A stretch of 64,000 nucleotides of DNA from Sphaerimonospora cavernae (lineage in GTDB: Bacteria; Actinomycetota; Actinomycetes; Streptosporangiales; Streptosporangiaceae): the NCBI RefSeq assembly GCF_042435035.1, contig NZ_JBHMQT010000033.1, forward strand, positions 62,001-126,000, given 5' to 3'. The notes below the pieces were generated by a model. That model worked only from the letters and a program-made list of their open reading frames with translations, ran no database searches and was not told where the DNA came from. Each line of letters starts with the position of its first letter. Within the stretch, counting starts at the first letter, position 1. The translations under genes and the position numbers were made by a program. Positions 1 through 8,047 of the stretch are shown here, in pieces.

Positions 1-801
1 GCCATCGGCCTGTACTTCCCGGCGCGCACCATCGGGCTCGAGTACTACATGGACCTCGCCATCGGCGCCGCCGAGGAGGCGCTCGCGCACGACCTGGCGC
101 TCACCCTCATCCCGGCCCCCGCGGACCCCGGCCGCACGCCGCCGCCGCACATCGACGGCGTGATGGTCTCCGACCCCGTGCTCGGCGACCCGATGCTGGA
201 AACGCTCACCGACCTGCGCGTCCCGGTCGTCACCTGCGAGCGGGACCTGACGCCGGGCGCCCGGCACGCGGGCCGGGTCGAGTCCGACCATCGGGCGGGG
301 ACCCGCGCCCTGCTCGATCACCTGTCCGGCCGCGGCGACCACATCGCGCTGCTCTGCCCGGGTGCGGAGACCTCCTTCGGCCTGGACATCCGCACCGCCT
401 ACCGGGCCTGGTGCGCCGACAACGGCCGCGAGGCGCTCGTCTACGACGTGCCCTTCGTCTGCGATCCGGAGGACGTGAACCACGCGGTGGCCGAGGCCCT
501 GCGCGCGCCGGGCGGAGTCGGCGCGATCGTCTCCGTCCCCGACGGCGGCGCGACCAGCGCGGTGCACGCCGCCCTCCAGCAGGGCCGCCACGTGCCCGCC
601 GACCTGCTGGTGGCCTCCTACGTGGACAGCCCCTCACTGCGCGGCCTGGCCACCCCCATCACCGCGGTCGACATCGCCCCCCGCGAGATGGGCCGCCGGG
701 CCGCGCGGCTGCTCGCCGGCATCCTCGCCGGCCACGTCGCGCCGGGCACGGTCGAGATCCTCCCCACCGAACTGATGATCCGGGCCAGCACGTCACACTG
801 A
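1..801 (+). CDS. LacI-family transcriptional regulator, C-terminal part (5' truncated by window)
   Basis: The reading frame is open from the first base, so the N-terminal helix-turn-helix lies outside the window and 266 codons are visible. What remains reads as the periplasmic-binding-protein-like effector domain of LacI/GalR repressors: an opening strand AIGLYFPARTIG, an internal GAIVSVPDGGATSAVHAAL segment (the usual 'which promoter copy' loop region), and the closing TAVDIAPREMGRRAARLL helix that is typical of this family. It would bind a sugar or related small molecule and control nearby genes. The ligand cannot be inferred because its likely targets lie to the left of the window. The next gene is 219 bases downstream and is probably a separate unit. 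Confidence 0.85.
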   Translation, partial: AIGLYFPARTIGLEYYMDLAIGAAEEALAHDLALTLIPAPADPGRTPPPHIDGVMVSDPVLGDPMLETLTDLRVPVVTCERDLTPGARHAGRVESDHRAGTRALLDHLSGRGDHIALLCPGAETSFGLDIRTAYRAWCADNGREALVYDVPFVCDPEDVNHAVAEALRAPGGVGAIVSVPDGGATSAVHAALQQGRHVPADLLVASYVDSPSLRGLATPITAVDIAPREMGRRAARLLAGILAGHVAPGTVEILPTELMIRASTSH

Positions 802-1020
802 AGCCTGTGCGGATTTCGGATCTTCGGACGGGGCGGGCCGACCGCCGAGAGCGGCGGACGCGGGCTGGAACTCTCGTCGCGCTGAGCGGGATGGCGGGTC
901 GCCGCAGCGTGATCTTCACCGGTTGGATGCCGCCCATCGACGCCCGAGGAGACGCACAGGTGAACGACACCGCCACAGGACGTGGCGGACCGGCTGTATC
1001 CCCCACAAGGAGGAACACTG

Positions 1021-2295
1021 ATGAGCACCACGCGTCTGGCCTGGATGTCCCGGGCCATCGCCGTAACCGGGACGGTCGCCCTGCTGACCGCCGGCGGAAT
1101 CACCACCGCGCAGGCAGGTAGTGCCGAAGGCAACGGGACCGGCCACGCGATCGGCAACTCGTCCCATCAGTCTGTCCCGCCCGGCCAGCGAGGCAGGCTG
1201 CTGCGCAGCACCAAGCTGACCGGCGCCACCGTCCTGCCCAGCGCCGCGTCGAATCGCCTGGTCCGCTACGTCTCCGTGGGCGCCCAGGGCCGGCGCATCG
1301 AGGTCACCGGCGCGGTCGCGATCCCGCGGGGCAAGGCGCCGGCGGGCGGCTGGCCGGTCATCAGCTGGGCGCACGGCACCGTGGGCAACGCCGATCAGTG
1401 CACCCCCACCCGCCAGGACGGCGGCTACATCGGAACCGTCAGCCAGACACTCGACAGGTACGTGGCCGCCGGCTACGCCGTCGTGCAGACCGACTACGAG
1501 GGCCTGGGCACCCCGGGCGTCCATCCCTACCTGAACGGGCAGAGCGCCGCCAACACGGTGGTCGACATCGTGCGCGCGGCCCGCGCCCTCAACCCGCACG
1601 TCGGCAAGAACTACGTCGTGATGGGCCACAGCCAGGGCGGGCACTCCGCGCTCTGGACCGCCGCCCAAAGCGGCCCGCGCCGCGACGTCCGGCTCCTGGG
1701 CGCGGTCGCCCTCTCCCCCGGCGGCCACAACCTGAAGGTCACCACCTCGTACTTCTCCGCCATCCCGTACATGCCGCGGGCCCAGGCGATCGCGGTGCTG
1801 GCCTTCCTGCCGACCATCCTGAGCGGGGCCGAAGCGGCCGATCCGTCCATCGACGCCGCGGCGATGCTGATCCCCGAGGCGCAGCCGCTGCTGGAGGTCG
1901 GCCGCAACGGGTGCATCGACGACTCGTACGCGGTCGCCGAGCAGGTGTACGCCGCCGCACCGCGCAACCCCTTCGCCGACGGCACCGAGACCGAGCAGGC
2001 GAAGCTGACCGCCTACCTCGACAGTCAGGCGTCCGAGCACCTCAGACTACGGGTGCCGACGATGGTGGTCTCCAGCTGGGGCGACACGCTCGTCGATCCG
2101 GCGACCCAGGTGAACCCGCTCATTCCGCGGCTGTGCGCCAGCAGCAGGCCCCTGGTGGACTACTTGCTGCTGGGCTCGCCGCCCGCCACCGGGCCGGACC
2201 ACAGGACGACCGTGGCGGCCTCGTACGGCGAGGCCCGCGCCTTCGCCGACGCGGTTTTCGCGGGACGGACGCCGGCCAAGCACCAGGCGTGCTGA
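1021..2295 (+). CDS. Secreted alpha/beta-hydrolase, secretory-lipase-like
   Basis: A 424-residue protein starting at ATG 1021, chosen because an AAGGAGG ribosome site lies just upstream and because a clean signal peptide follows (short basic start, hydrophobic AIAVTGTVALLTAGG, cleavage near AQAG). The mature part is an alpha/beta-hydrolase: nucleophile elbow GHSQGG around residue 205, an oxyanion-type WAHGT strand before it, and a cap region in the second half. This matches the secretory lipase (LIP) family, which hydrolyses acyl esters outside the cell. The catalytic Asp and His were not assigned with certainty. The gene stands alone and ends in a strong hairpin. Confidence 0.8.
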   Translation: MSTTRLAWMSRAIAVTGTVALLTAGGITTAQAGSAEGNGTGHAIGNSSHQSVPPGQRGRLLRSTKLTGATVLPSAASNRLVRYVSVGAQGRRIEVTGAVAIPRGKAPAGGWPVISWAHGTVGNADQCTPTRQDGGYIGTVSQTLDRYVAAGYAVVQTDYEGLGTPGVHPYLNGQSAANTVVDIVRAARALNPHVGKNYVVMGHSQGGHSALWTAAQSGPRRDVRLLGAVALSPGGHNLKVTTSYFSAIPYMPRAQAIAVLAFLPTILSGAEAADPSIDAAAMLIPEAQPLLEVGRNGCIDDSYAVAEQVYAAAPRNPFADGTETEQAKLTAYLDSQASEHLRLRVPTMVVSSWGDTLVDPATQVNPLIPRLCASSRPLVDYLLLGSPPATGPDHRTTVAASYGEARAFADAVFAGRTPAKHQAC

Positions 2296-2308
2296 CCGGC
2301 TGAGTGAC

Positions 2309-2344
2309 GACGGGCCCCGGTTCCAGCTGGAACCGGGGCCCGTC
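2309..2344. terminator. Strong intrinsic hairpin between convergent genes
   Basis: A perfect inverted repeat with 16-bp arms (GACGGGCCCCGGTTCC and its complement) around an AGCT loop begins 13 bases after the lipase stop. There is no U-tract, as is common in actinobacteria. It can serve both the lipase and the converging fumarylacetoacetase gene. Confidence 0.85.
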
Positions 2345-2387
2345 CGCTCCATCCACCCGGCTGGAGATCCGAGCCGGGCGCGGTGTT

Positions 2388-3599
2388 TCAGCCGGCTCGG
2401 GGCGCGACGATGACGCCGCGGACCTCGCCGAAGGAGACGGCGCCCCCGCCCGATCCCGGGGCTGTGGCGGTGATGACGACCTCGTCGCCGTCTTCGAGGA
2501 ACGTGCGCTTGCTCCCGTCAGGCAGCTCGATCGGCGACTCGCCCGCCCAGGACAGCTCGATCAGGGAGCCGCGCTCATCCGGCCGGGGTCCGCTGATCGT
2601 GCCCGAGGCGAACAGGTCACCGGTGCGCAGGCTCGCGCCGTTCACCGTCATATGGGCGAGTTGCTGGGCGGCCGTCCAGTACATCCCGGCGAACGGCGGC
2701 CGCGACACCGCGTGGCCGTTCAGCCTGACCTCCAGCCGGATGTCCAGCCCCCAGCCTTCCATGCCCGCGTCGTCCAGGTAGGGCAGCGGCCTCGGATCGC
2801 GTACCGGCGGCTCGACCCGGGCGCGTTCGAGCGCCGCCAGCGGGACCACCCACGGGGAGACCGACGTGGCGAACGACTTGCCGAGGAAGGGACCCAGCGG
2901 CACGTACTCCCACGACTGGATGTCCCGGGCCGACCAGTCGTTGACCAGGCAGGCCCCGAAGACGTGGTCGGCGAAATCCTCGACCGGCACCGGCGTGCCC
3001 GGCTCGGAGGGGGCGCCCACGACGAATCCCAGCTCGGCCTCGATGTCCAGGCGGGTCGACGGGCCGAAGACGATGTCGCCGTCCGGGGTACGACGCTGCC
3101 CGCATGGCCGTACGACCGGCGTGCCGGACACCACGACCGTGCCCGCCCTGCCGTGGTAGCCGATCGGCAGGTGCCGCCAGTTCGGGGTCAGCGGCTCCTG
3201 GCCGGGGCGGAACATGCGGCCGAGGTTGGCGGCGTGGTGCTCTGAGGCGTAGAAGTCAACGTAGTCGGCGACGGTGAAGGGCAGGTGGAGCCGCACCGCG
3301 TCCCGGTCCACCAGGTGCGGCCGCACGGCGCGCTCATGGGCGGCGTCGGTGAGCCAGCCGGTGACGCGCTCGCGGGTCTCGTCCCACACGGCCCGCCCCC
3401 GGGCCATGAAACGGTCGAGCGTGCCCTCGGCGAACGTGCCGGCCATGGCCGGCCACAGGTCCCGCGCGGCGGCGGCCAGGTCCAGGACGTGCCCGCCGAC
3501 CGCCACGCCCACCCGGCGGTCCGGCCCGTCGGTGGAGAACACTCCGTAGGGCAAGTTGTCCAGGCCCCATCCGTCGTCTCGAAGGTCGATCCAGGTCAC
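2388..3599 (-). CDS. fahA: Fumarylacetoacetase
   Basis: This 403-residue enzyme hydrolyses fumarylacetoacetate to fumarate and acetoacetate, the last step of tyrosine/homogentisate breakdown. The family's active-site signatures are all visible: VDFYASEHHAANLGRMFR carries the calcium-ligand Asp and catalytic His, RLDIEAELGFVVG carries the two metal-binding glutamates, and LVNDWSARDIQSWEYVPLGPFLGKSF carries the second metal Asp and substrate Tyr. Length fits the family. It starts at GTG 3599, with an AGGAGC ribosome site upstream on the minus strand. The gene lies 34 bases downstream of a conserved gene of unknown function and is probably co-transcribed with it. No other homogentisate genes are in the window. 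Confidence 0.95.
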   Translation of the reverse strand: MTWIDLRDDGWGLDNLPYGVFSTDGPDRRVGVAVGGHVLDLAAAARDLWPAMAGTFAEGTLDRFMARGRAVWDETRERVTGWLTDAAHERAVRPHLVDRDAVRLHLPFTVADYVDFYASEHHAANLGRMFRPGQEPLTPNWRHLPIGYHGRAGTVVVSGTPVVRPCGQRRTPDGDIVFGPSTRLDIEAELGFVVGAPSEPGTPVPVEDFADHVFGACLVNDWSARDIQSWEYVPLGPFLGKSFATSVSPWVVPLAALERARVEPPVRDPRPLPYLDDAGMEGWGLDIRLEVRLNGHAVSRPPFAGMYWTAAQQLAHMTVNGASLRTGDLFASGTISGPRPDERGSLIELSWAGESPIELPDGSKRTFLEDGDEVVITATAPGSGGGAVSFGEVRGVIVAPRAG

Positions 3600-3633
3600 A
3601 GTCGCTCCTGTACGGTCGCGGTCCGAATGCTGA

Positions 3634-4539
3634 TCAGGCGGGTACGGTGATCAGGCGCAGCGCGGCCAGGTCGTCGAGAGGCTCGTCGATGCTGCAGGTG
3701 CCAAACGATCGGAACATCCGGCGGGCCGCCGCCACATCGTCGTCGCCGAGGGCGCGGATCCGGTCGGCCACCGCGACGGCATCCCGCTCGGCGAGCACCT
3801 CTGCCACCTCGTCCGCCGCCACACCGTCCAGGGCCGCGCTCGTGGCGAGCAGCACGTTGAGGAACCCGTGGTGCTCGAAACCCGTGCCGGGTGCGGTGTG
3901 CCGTACGGCATGGTGCAGCCCGGCGGTGCACTTGAACGGCAGGCCCCGGTCCGCGCAGGCGACGATCGCCCCGGCCAGCTCGGCCTCGGACGGGAACGCC
4001 TGCGGCTGAAGGCCGCCGGTACGGAACTTCGCGAGGAACGCCGTGCCCGCGAGCACGTCCAGCACGGGAAGGGACGCCTCGCCCCGCGGGACCTCGACGA
4101 ACCCGGCCGCGCCCCTGTCGGGATCGCTTGTCCGGCCGCCGCTCGCCCGGCCGCCGCTCGTCCAGTTCCGCAGCGCGGTCACGGCCGCCGCCGCGTCGGC
4201 CGGATCCGCCACGCCCGAGACCTCCAGCGCCACCGCGTTCGGCAGCGGGCCGAGCCCCTCGCTCAGCCCCTCGCCCAACCGCTCGATCGCCGCCGGTCCG
4301 CCCGTCACCACGACGCTGATCGCCACGTCCGCCGGGAGCTCGGCCAGCCGGGTGTCCGCGCAGATGAACGGGCCGACGAAACGGGCGTACCACGACGCGC
4401 GGTGGCGGCGATGCGCCGGTACGGCGTCGGCCATGGGCGCGTTACCGGGCGGGAAGAGCGCGGCGTCGTCGAACAGCGAGGCGAACAGTTCCTCGCCACG
4501 GGCCTCGCCACCGGAGAACGTCACCTCGTCGCTGTCCAC
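3634..4539 (-). CDS. Conserved protein of unknown function paired with fumarylacetoacetase
   Basis: A 301-residue cytosolic protein with no signal or membrane segments, starting at GTG 4539. I recognise it only as a conserved actinobacterial protein. It has an N-terminal FDDAALFPPGNAPM segment, a central stretch of alternating strands and helices (VAISVVVTGG, AVALEVSGV, FVEVPRG) and a conserved-looking GLPFKCTAGLHHAVRH motif near residue 200, which together suggest a TIM-barrel-like enzyme with Lys, Cys and His in the active site. It precedes fahA in the same operon, so a role linked to tyrosine or homogentisate catabolism is plausible. That link is inferred from position only. Confidence 0.75.
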   Translation of the reverse strand: MDSDEVTFSGGEARGEELFASLFDDAALFPPGNAPMADAVPAHRRHRASWYARFVGPFICADTRLAELPADVAISVVVTGGPAAIERLGEGLSEGLGPLPNAVALEVSGVADPADAAAAVTALRNWTSGGRASGGRTSDPDRGAAGFVEVPRGEASLPVLDVLAGTAFLAKFRTGGLQPQAFPSEAELAGAIVACADRGLPFKCTAGLHHAVRHTAPGTGFEHHGFLNVLLATSAALDGVAADEVAEVLAERDAVAVADRIRALGDDDVAAARRMFRSFGTCSIDEPLDDLAALRLITVPA

Positions 4540-4681
4540 GATCGCATGCTAGTGGACCTTTACCCCGCTGATCAGCACGAACTCGCCGGGGCCAGGCCGT
4601 ACCGGGCAATGTGCCCAGACCGTCCAGCACCAAATCAATCTACGCCAGACAATCTGCACAACCACCCCCCATACCTTGGCC

Positions 4682-4872
4682 GTGATCTTGCAGTTTCTCG
4701 CAGACCTACCCCGTGAGCAGCACCAACAGGGTCAGTGATCTTGCACTTCTCGCCATGCAAGATCACCGAAGTCGTCTGCGCACGTCAGGAGGCCTACGTG
4801 CGAGAAACTGCGAGATCACCAAATTGAGCTGCGCAGGTCACGATGCTTGTTTGCGAGAATTCGCAAGATCAC
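4682..4872. repeat. 53-bp-phased converging repeat array A
   Basis: Five copies of a motif close to GTGATCTTGCAGTTTCTCGC. Two are on the plus strand, starting at 4682 and 4735. Three are inverted, with ends at 4766, 4819 and 4872. Spacing within each orientation is exactly 53 bp, about five helical turns. The innermost forward and inverted copies overlap as a 32-bp palindrome at 4735-4766. The 32-bp interiors have diverged, apart from a weak second motif resembling TGACCTGC at unit positions 33-40. The array fills the gap between the start of the fahA-partner gene and the MFS gene. No coding potential is seen. It has the same architecture as the array at 19611-19857. Confidence 0.9.
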
Positions 4873-4918
4873 GGCCAAGGGGTGGGGGGCGGGGGTCCGT
4901 GTTCAGCGCAGTCCGTGT

Positions 4919-6223
4919 TCAGCGCGGCGAGCCGATGTCCCGGCGGTCCCCCTCGTCGAGCGGATCCTCAGGCGCCGTGTCGGCGGTGTCGGCGGTGTCG
5001 GCGCCCCGGCCGCGAAGGGCTGCGACGCCGGCCATCACGGCGGGCACCAGGATGATCGCCGCGGCGATGTTGACCGCGTGGAAACCGCCGAATGCGAGGA
5101 TCGGCCCGGCCAGCGCGGCCGCCGCGGCCCCCGCGTAGCTCATGCCCGCGTCGGTGACGCCCTGCAGGGGCACCCGGACCCGGGCCGGCGAGGCGCTCGT
5201 CAGCAGCGCGGAAGCGGAGATCACCGACGCCGACCAGCCCGCCCCGAGGACGGTCAGCGCCACCGCGGTGAGAGCCCCGCCCGCCGGGGTGGCCGCGGCC
5301 AGGAAACCGAGCACGAGGGCCACCGAGAGCATCGCGATGCCGCCGAACGCGACCCGGACCACGCCGAGCCGGTCGGCCAGCCAGCCGAAGACCGGGCTGA
5401 ACGCGTACATCCCCAAAATGTGCAGGCTGATGACGATGCCGACCACCTGCAGCGTCATCCCGTGGTGCTGCAGGTGCAGCGGGGTCATCACCATCACCGT
5501 GATCATCACGGCGTGTGCCGCCGCGATGAGCACCATCGCGAACCGTGCCGTCGGATGCGCCGCCGCCCAGCGCAGCGCCGCCATCGCACCCACCGTCGGC
5601 TCCGTCCCGGCGGACCCCGCCGGGACGGCCGCCGCCGCCTCCCGGGGCCGTACGGCAGGCCGGAACAGCAGCGCCACCACCGCCGCCGCCAACACGAAGG
5701 ACAGGACCGAGAACAGGTAGGGGCCGGACAGAACGGGCAGCCCGAGCCGTACGCCGAGCCTGTCCCCCACCTCGCTGAGGTTGGGGCCGGCCACCGACCC
5801 GATGGTGGTCGCCCAGATCACCGTCGACATCGCCCTGGCCTGGGTGGCGGGCGGGACGTCGTCGGCCGCCGCGTACCGGGTCTGCAGGTTCACCGCCTGC
5901 GCGACGCCGAAGAAGGCCAGCGCGGCCAGCAGGACGACGATGTTGGAGATCATAGCGGCGGCGATGATCAGAGCGCCGCCGATGGCGGCGAGCGCATAGC
6001 CCAGGGTGAGCGACCAGCGCCGCCCGTACCGGGACGCGATCGCGGCCAGCGGCACCGCGGCGACCGCCGCGCCGAGCACGTTCGCGGCCGAGCCCAGCCC
6101 CGCCATCGTGGTGCCGCCGACCGCTTCGATGAGCAGCGCACCGACCGCGACCCCGGCGGCGACTCCGACTCCACCGAGCAGGTTGGCGGCAACAAGGACC
6201 CCGATTCTGCCTAAACCACCCAC
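4919..6223 (-). CDS. Major facilitator superfamily transporter
   Basis: A roughly 434-residue protein with twelve hydrophobic segments and the MFS loop-2/3 pattern ASRYGRRWSLTLGY between segments two and three. A long polar central loop (REAAAAVPAGSAGTEP) separates the two six-helix halves. It is probably an efflux or uptake permease of the plasma membrane with unknown substrate. I prefer GTG 6223 because AAAGGTGG lies five bases upstream. An in-frame ATG at 6262 would add thirteen polar residues. The last residues are short and charged (DEGDRRDIGSPR). It is monocistronic by spacing. Confidence 0.85.
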   Translation of the reverse strand: MGGLGRIGVLVAANLLGGVGVAAGVAVGALLIEAVGGTTMAGLGSAANVLGAAVAAVPLAAIASRYGRRWSLTLGYALAAIGGALIIAAAMISNIVVLLAALAFFGVAQAVNLQTRYAAADDVPPATQARAMSTVIWATTIGSVAGPNLSEVGDRLGVRLGLPVLSGPYLFSVLSFVLAAAVVALLFRPAVRPREAAAAVPAGSAGTEPTVGAMAALRWAAAHPTARFAMVLIAAAHAVMITVMVMTPLHLQHHGMTLQVVGIVISLHILGMYAFSPVFGWLADRLGVVRVAFGGIAMLSVALVLGFLAAATPAGGALTAVALTVLGAGWSASVISASALLTSASPARVRVPLQGVTDAGMSYAGAAAAALAGPILAFGGFHAVNIAAAIILVPAVMAGVAALRGRGADTADTADTAPEDPLDEGDRRDIGSPR

Positions 6224-6450
6224 TGGGCCACCTTTCGTTTGCCTGTCGCCATCATCCGGCATTCAGGTAGGAGTCCGGCACAGGTTTTCCGGCCGCGGCG
6301 ACCGGATCAACAGGGCGTAGTAGGCGTCGACCGCAGGCTGACCAGGGTGATCGGGACCGTGGGGAGGCCTCCTCACTTCCGTAGATCGTTTCTTTGTAGG
6401 ATGCGGGAGACGACGCTCGTCACGCCCAACTGACCCGGGGGTCGACCGTT

Positions 6451-6900
6451 ATGCGATTCGAGACCGGCATCGACATCGACGCGTCTCCGGAGCGGATCTG
6501 GCGGGTCATGACGGACGTGGCCAGGTGGCCCGAGTTCCTGCCCACGGTGACCGAGCTCGAGTTTCTCGGCAACGGTCAAGGGGACGGTCCACTGGGCCTC
6601 GGCAGCCGTGTCCGGATCAAACAACCGGGGCTTCCCGTGATGGTCTGGCAGGTGACCGAGTTCACGGAGGGCGACTCCTTCGCCTGGCAGGCGACCAGCG
6701 GAGGCGTGACCACGGTCGCGGGGCACCCGATCACACCTCGACCGGGCGGCGGATCGCTCCTCCTCACGATCGACCAGTCCGGCCTGCCGGCGCCGCTGGT
6801 GGGCCTGCTCACCGGCGGGCGGACCCGCCGGTACATCCGCACGGAGGCCAAGAGCATGAAACTCCGCTGCGAACTCGACCGCGACTCCGGCTCGCGATAG
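6451..6900 (+). CDS. SRPBCC (START-like) family protein, polyketide cyclase/dehydrase type
   Basis: A 149-residue cytosolic protein. The N-terminus (IDIDASPERIWRVMTDVARWPEFLP) is the hallmark first strand and helix of the SRPBCC helix-grip fold, followed by VTELEFL, a run of beta strands, and a C-terminal long helix (LTGGRTRRYIRTEAKSMKLRCE). Members bind hydrophobic ligands or act on lipid or polyketide-like substrates, and no specific activity can be read here. ATG 6451 has a weak GGGGGT site upstream. The next gene starts 34 bases later on the same strand, so they may be co-transcribed. Confidence 0.8.
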   Translation: MRFETGIDIDASPERIWRVMTDVARWPEFLPTVTELEFLGNGQGDGPLGLGSRVRIKQPGLPVMVWQVTEFTEGDSFAWQATSGGVTTVAGHPITPRPGGGSLLLTIDQSGLPAPLVGLLTGGRTRRYIRTEAKSMKLRCELDRDSGSR

Positions 6901-6934
6901 TCCGGCCGATGACATGGGTGAATCTTCGGGGGGC

Positions 6935-7789
6935 ATGAGAGGCGTCTGGCTCGCGGCCGCACTCGCCGGGCTCGCCGCCTGCGGGACGGCGTCCGCGGCG
7001 TCCGCTCCCCCGACGCGTTACCAGGCCGACGGATTCGTGCTCGCCGACGCGCGACACGGCCCACAGCTCTGCGCCGGCGTCGCCTTCTCCATGCCGCCCC
7101 AGTGCGCCGGGCCCGACATCGTCGGGTGGGACTGGAACACGGTCGAGCACGACGCCCAGGGTGGCGTGCGCTGGGGCGACTACCACGTGGTCGGCACCTG
7201 GGACGGCGAACGGCTCACGCTCACCGAGCCGCCTCGCCCCGCGAAACGCCCCGATGCCCCACCTGATCGGTCTGGCTTCACCCCGTCACCGTGCCCGGAG
7301 CCCATCGGGGGGTGGCGCCCGGTGGACCCGGCGAAGGCCGCGCCGGCGGCAGCGACACAGTTCCACACGGTCATGGTCTTCACGGCCCGGTTCGCCGCCC
7401 CTACGGCGGTGCTGACGAGGGGGAATCCCTCCGCCCTGCCGGGGGCGCTGATCATGACCTTGCCGGACGCCTGCGCGGCCACCCCCGCCGCTCGCAGTGC
7501 CGTTCCGATATCCCGGACGGGTGTCAGGCGGCGGAGCCGCACCGCCTCGTCCTGCTGTCCGGCGGCCCGCATCCATGCCGCCAGGCAGGTCCGGACCAGC
7601 CAGTCCTGCGCGAGGCGGACGCGGTCCCCGTCCCTGCCGTCATCGGCCGTTCCCGCGAGGTGGGGAAGCACCGGGCGGAGTCGCAGGCAAAGCTCGTCGG
7701 GGAAGGCGGCGTCGATCACCTGCACGGCTGAACTCAGGACCGGCGAGATGTCGTGGACCGCGGCGTCGCGGAAGAAGTCGCGTTCGTAG
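6935..7789 (+). CDS. Lipoprotein gene whose 3' half appears to be lost and replaced by read-through
   Basis: ATG 6935 gives a short lipoprotein signal ending in LAGLAAC, so the mature Cys would be lipidated and the protein anchored outside the membrane. Residues to about 140 look like a genuine small secreted domain (GFVLADARHGPQLCAGV, CAGPDIVGWDW, PCPEPIGGWRPVDPAKA). Beyond about 7345-7385 the frame becomes Arg/Ser-rich, and the opposite strand carries the convincing coding pattern. The simplest reading is that a deletion fused the 3' ends of two convergent genes, so this ORF runs on in antisense. An in-frame ATG at 6914 is possible but lacks a better ribosome site. Confidence 0.55.
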   Translation: MRGVWLAAALAGLAACGTASAASAPPTRYQADGFVLADARHGPQLCAGVAFSMPPQCAGPDIVGWDWNTVEHDAQGGVRWGDYHVVGTWDGERLTLTEPPRPAKRPDAPPDRSGFTPSPCPEPIGGWRPVDPAKAAPAAATQFHTVMVFTARFAAPTAVLTRGNPSALPGALIMTLPDACAATPAARSAVPISRTGVRRRSRTASSCCPAARIHAARQVRTSQSCARRTRSPSLPSSAVPARWGSTGRSRRQSSSGKAASITCTAELRTGEMSWTAASRKKSRS

Positions 7790-7794
7790 GTCAT
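7180..7794 (-). CDS. Hypothetical protein, probably 3'-truncated partner of the convergent lipoprotein gene
   Basis: ATG 7794 follows an AGAGGACC ribosome site. The first 135 residues look real: VRLAQDWLVRTCLAAWMRAAG and EAVRLRRLTPVRDIGTALRAAG are helical and resemble a family of alpha-helical actinobacterial proteins that normally continues with Ala/Trp/Asp-rich repeats. I could not assign a function. Past about 7385 the frame runs antisense through the lipoprotein gene (Gly/Ser/Arg-rich tail), so the native C-terminus seems to be missing. It overlaps the plus-strand ORF for about 610 bases, which cannot both be fully coding. Confidence 0.5.
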   Translation of the reverse strand: MTYERDFFRDAAVHDISPVLSSAVQVIDAAFPDELCLRLRPVLPHLAGTADDGRDGDRVRLAQDWLVRTCLAAWMRAAGQQDEAVRLRRLTPVRDIGTALRAAGVAAQASGKVMISAPGRAEGFPLVSTAVGAANRAVKTMTVWNCVAAAGAAFAGSTGRHPPMGSGHGDGVKPDRSGGASGRFAGRGGSVSVSRSPSQVPTTW

Positions 7795-8047
7795 GAAGGT
7801 CCTCTGGCTGTCAGGGGACCCCCTTACCGGGAGAGGCAGGGAGATCCGCGCTTGCCACTGCCGATGCCGGCAGCGGCCAGGTCTTCCCTGGAGGGCACCT
7901 TGCGCGGTGAGGCGAGGTTGCCAGCCGACGATCGTCCAGGGGCGCGATCGGCTTCGTGACCCAGCACCGATCCTGGCACGCCCACCGTCTCCTCGTCCAC
8001 CTCAAACTCTCCGTGTATTTGATTCACTCTCACTACCGACAAAACGT

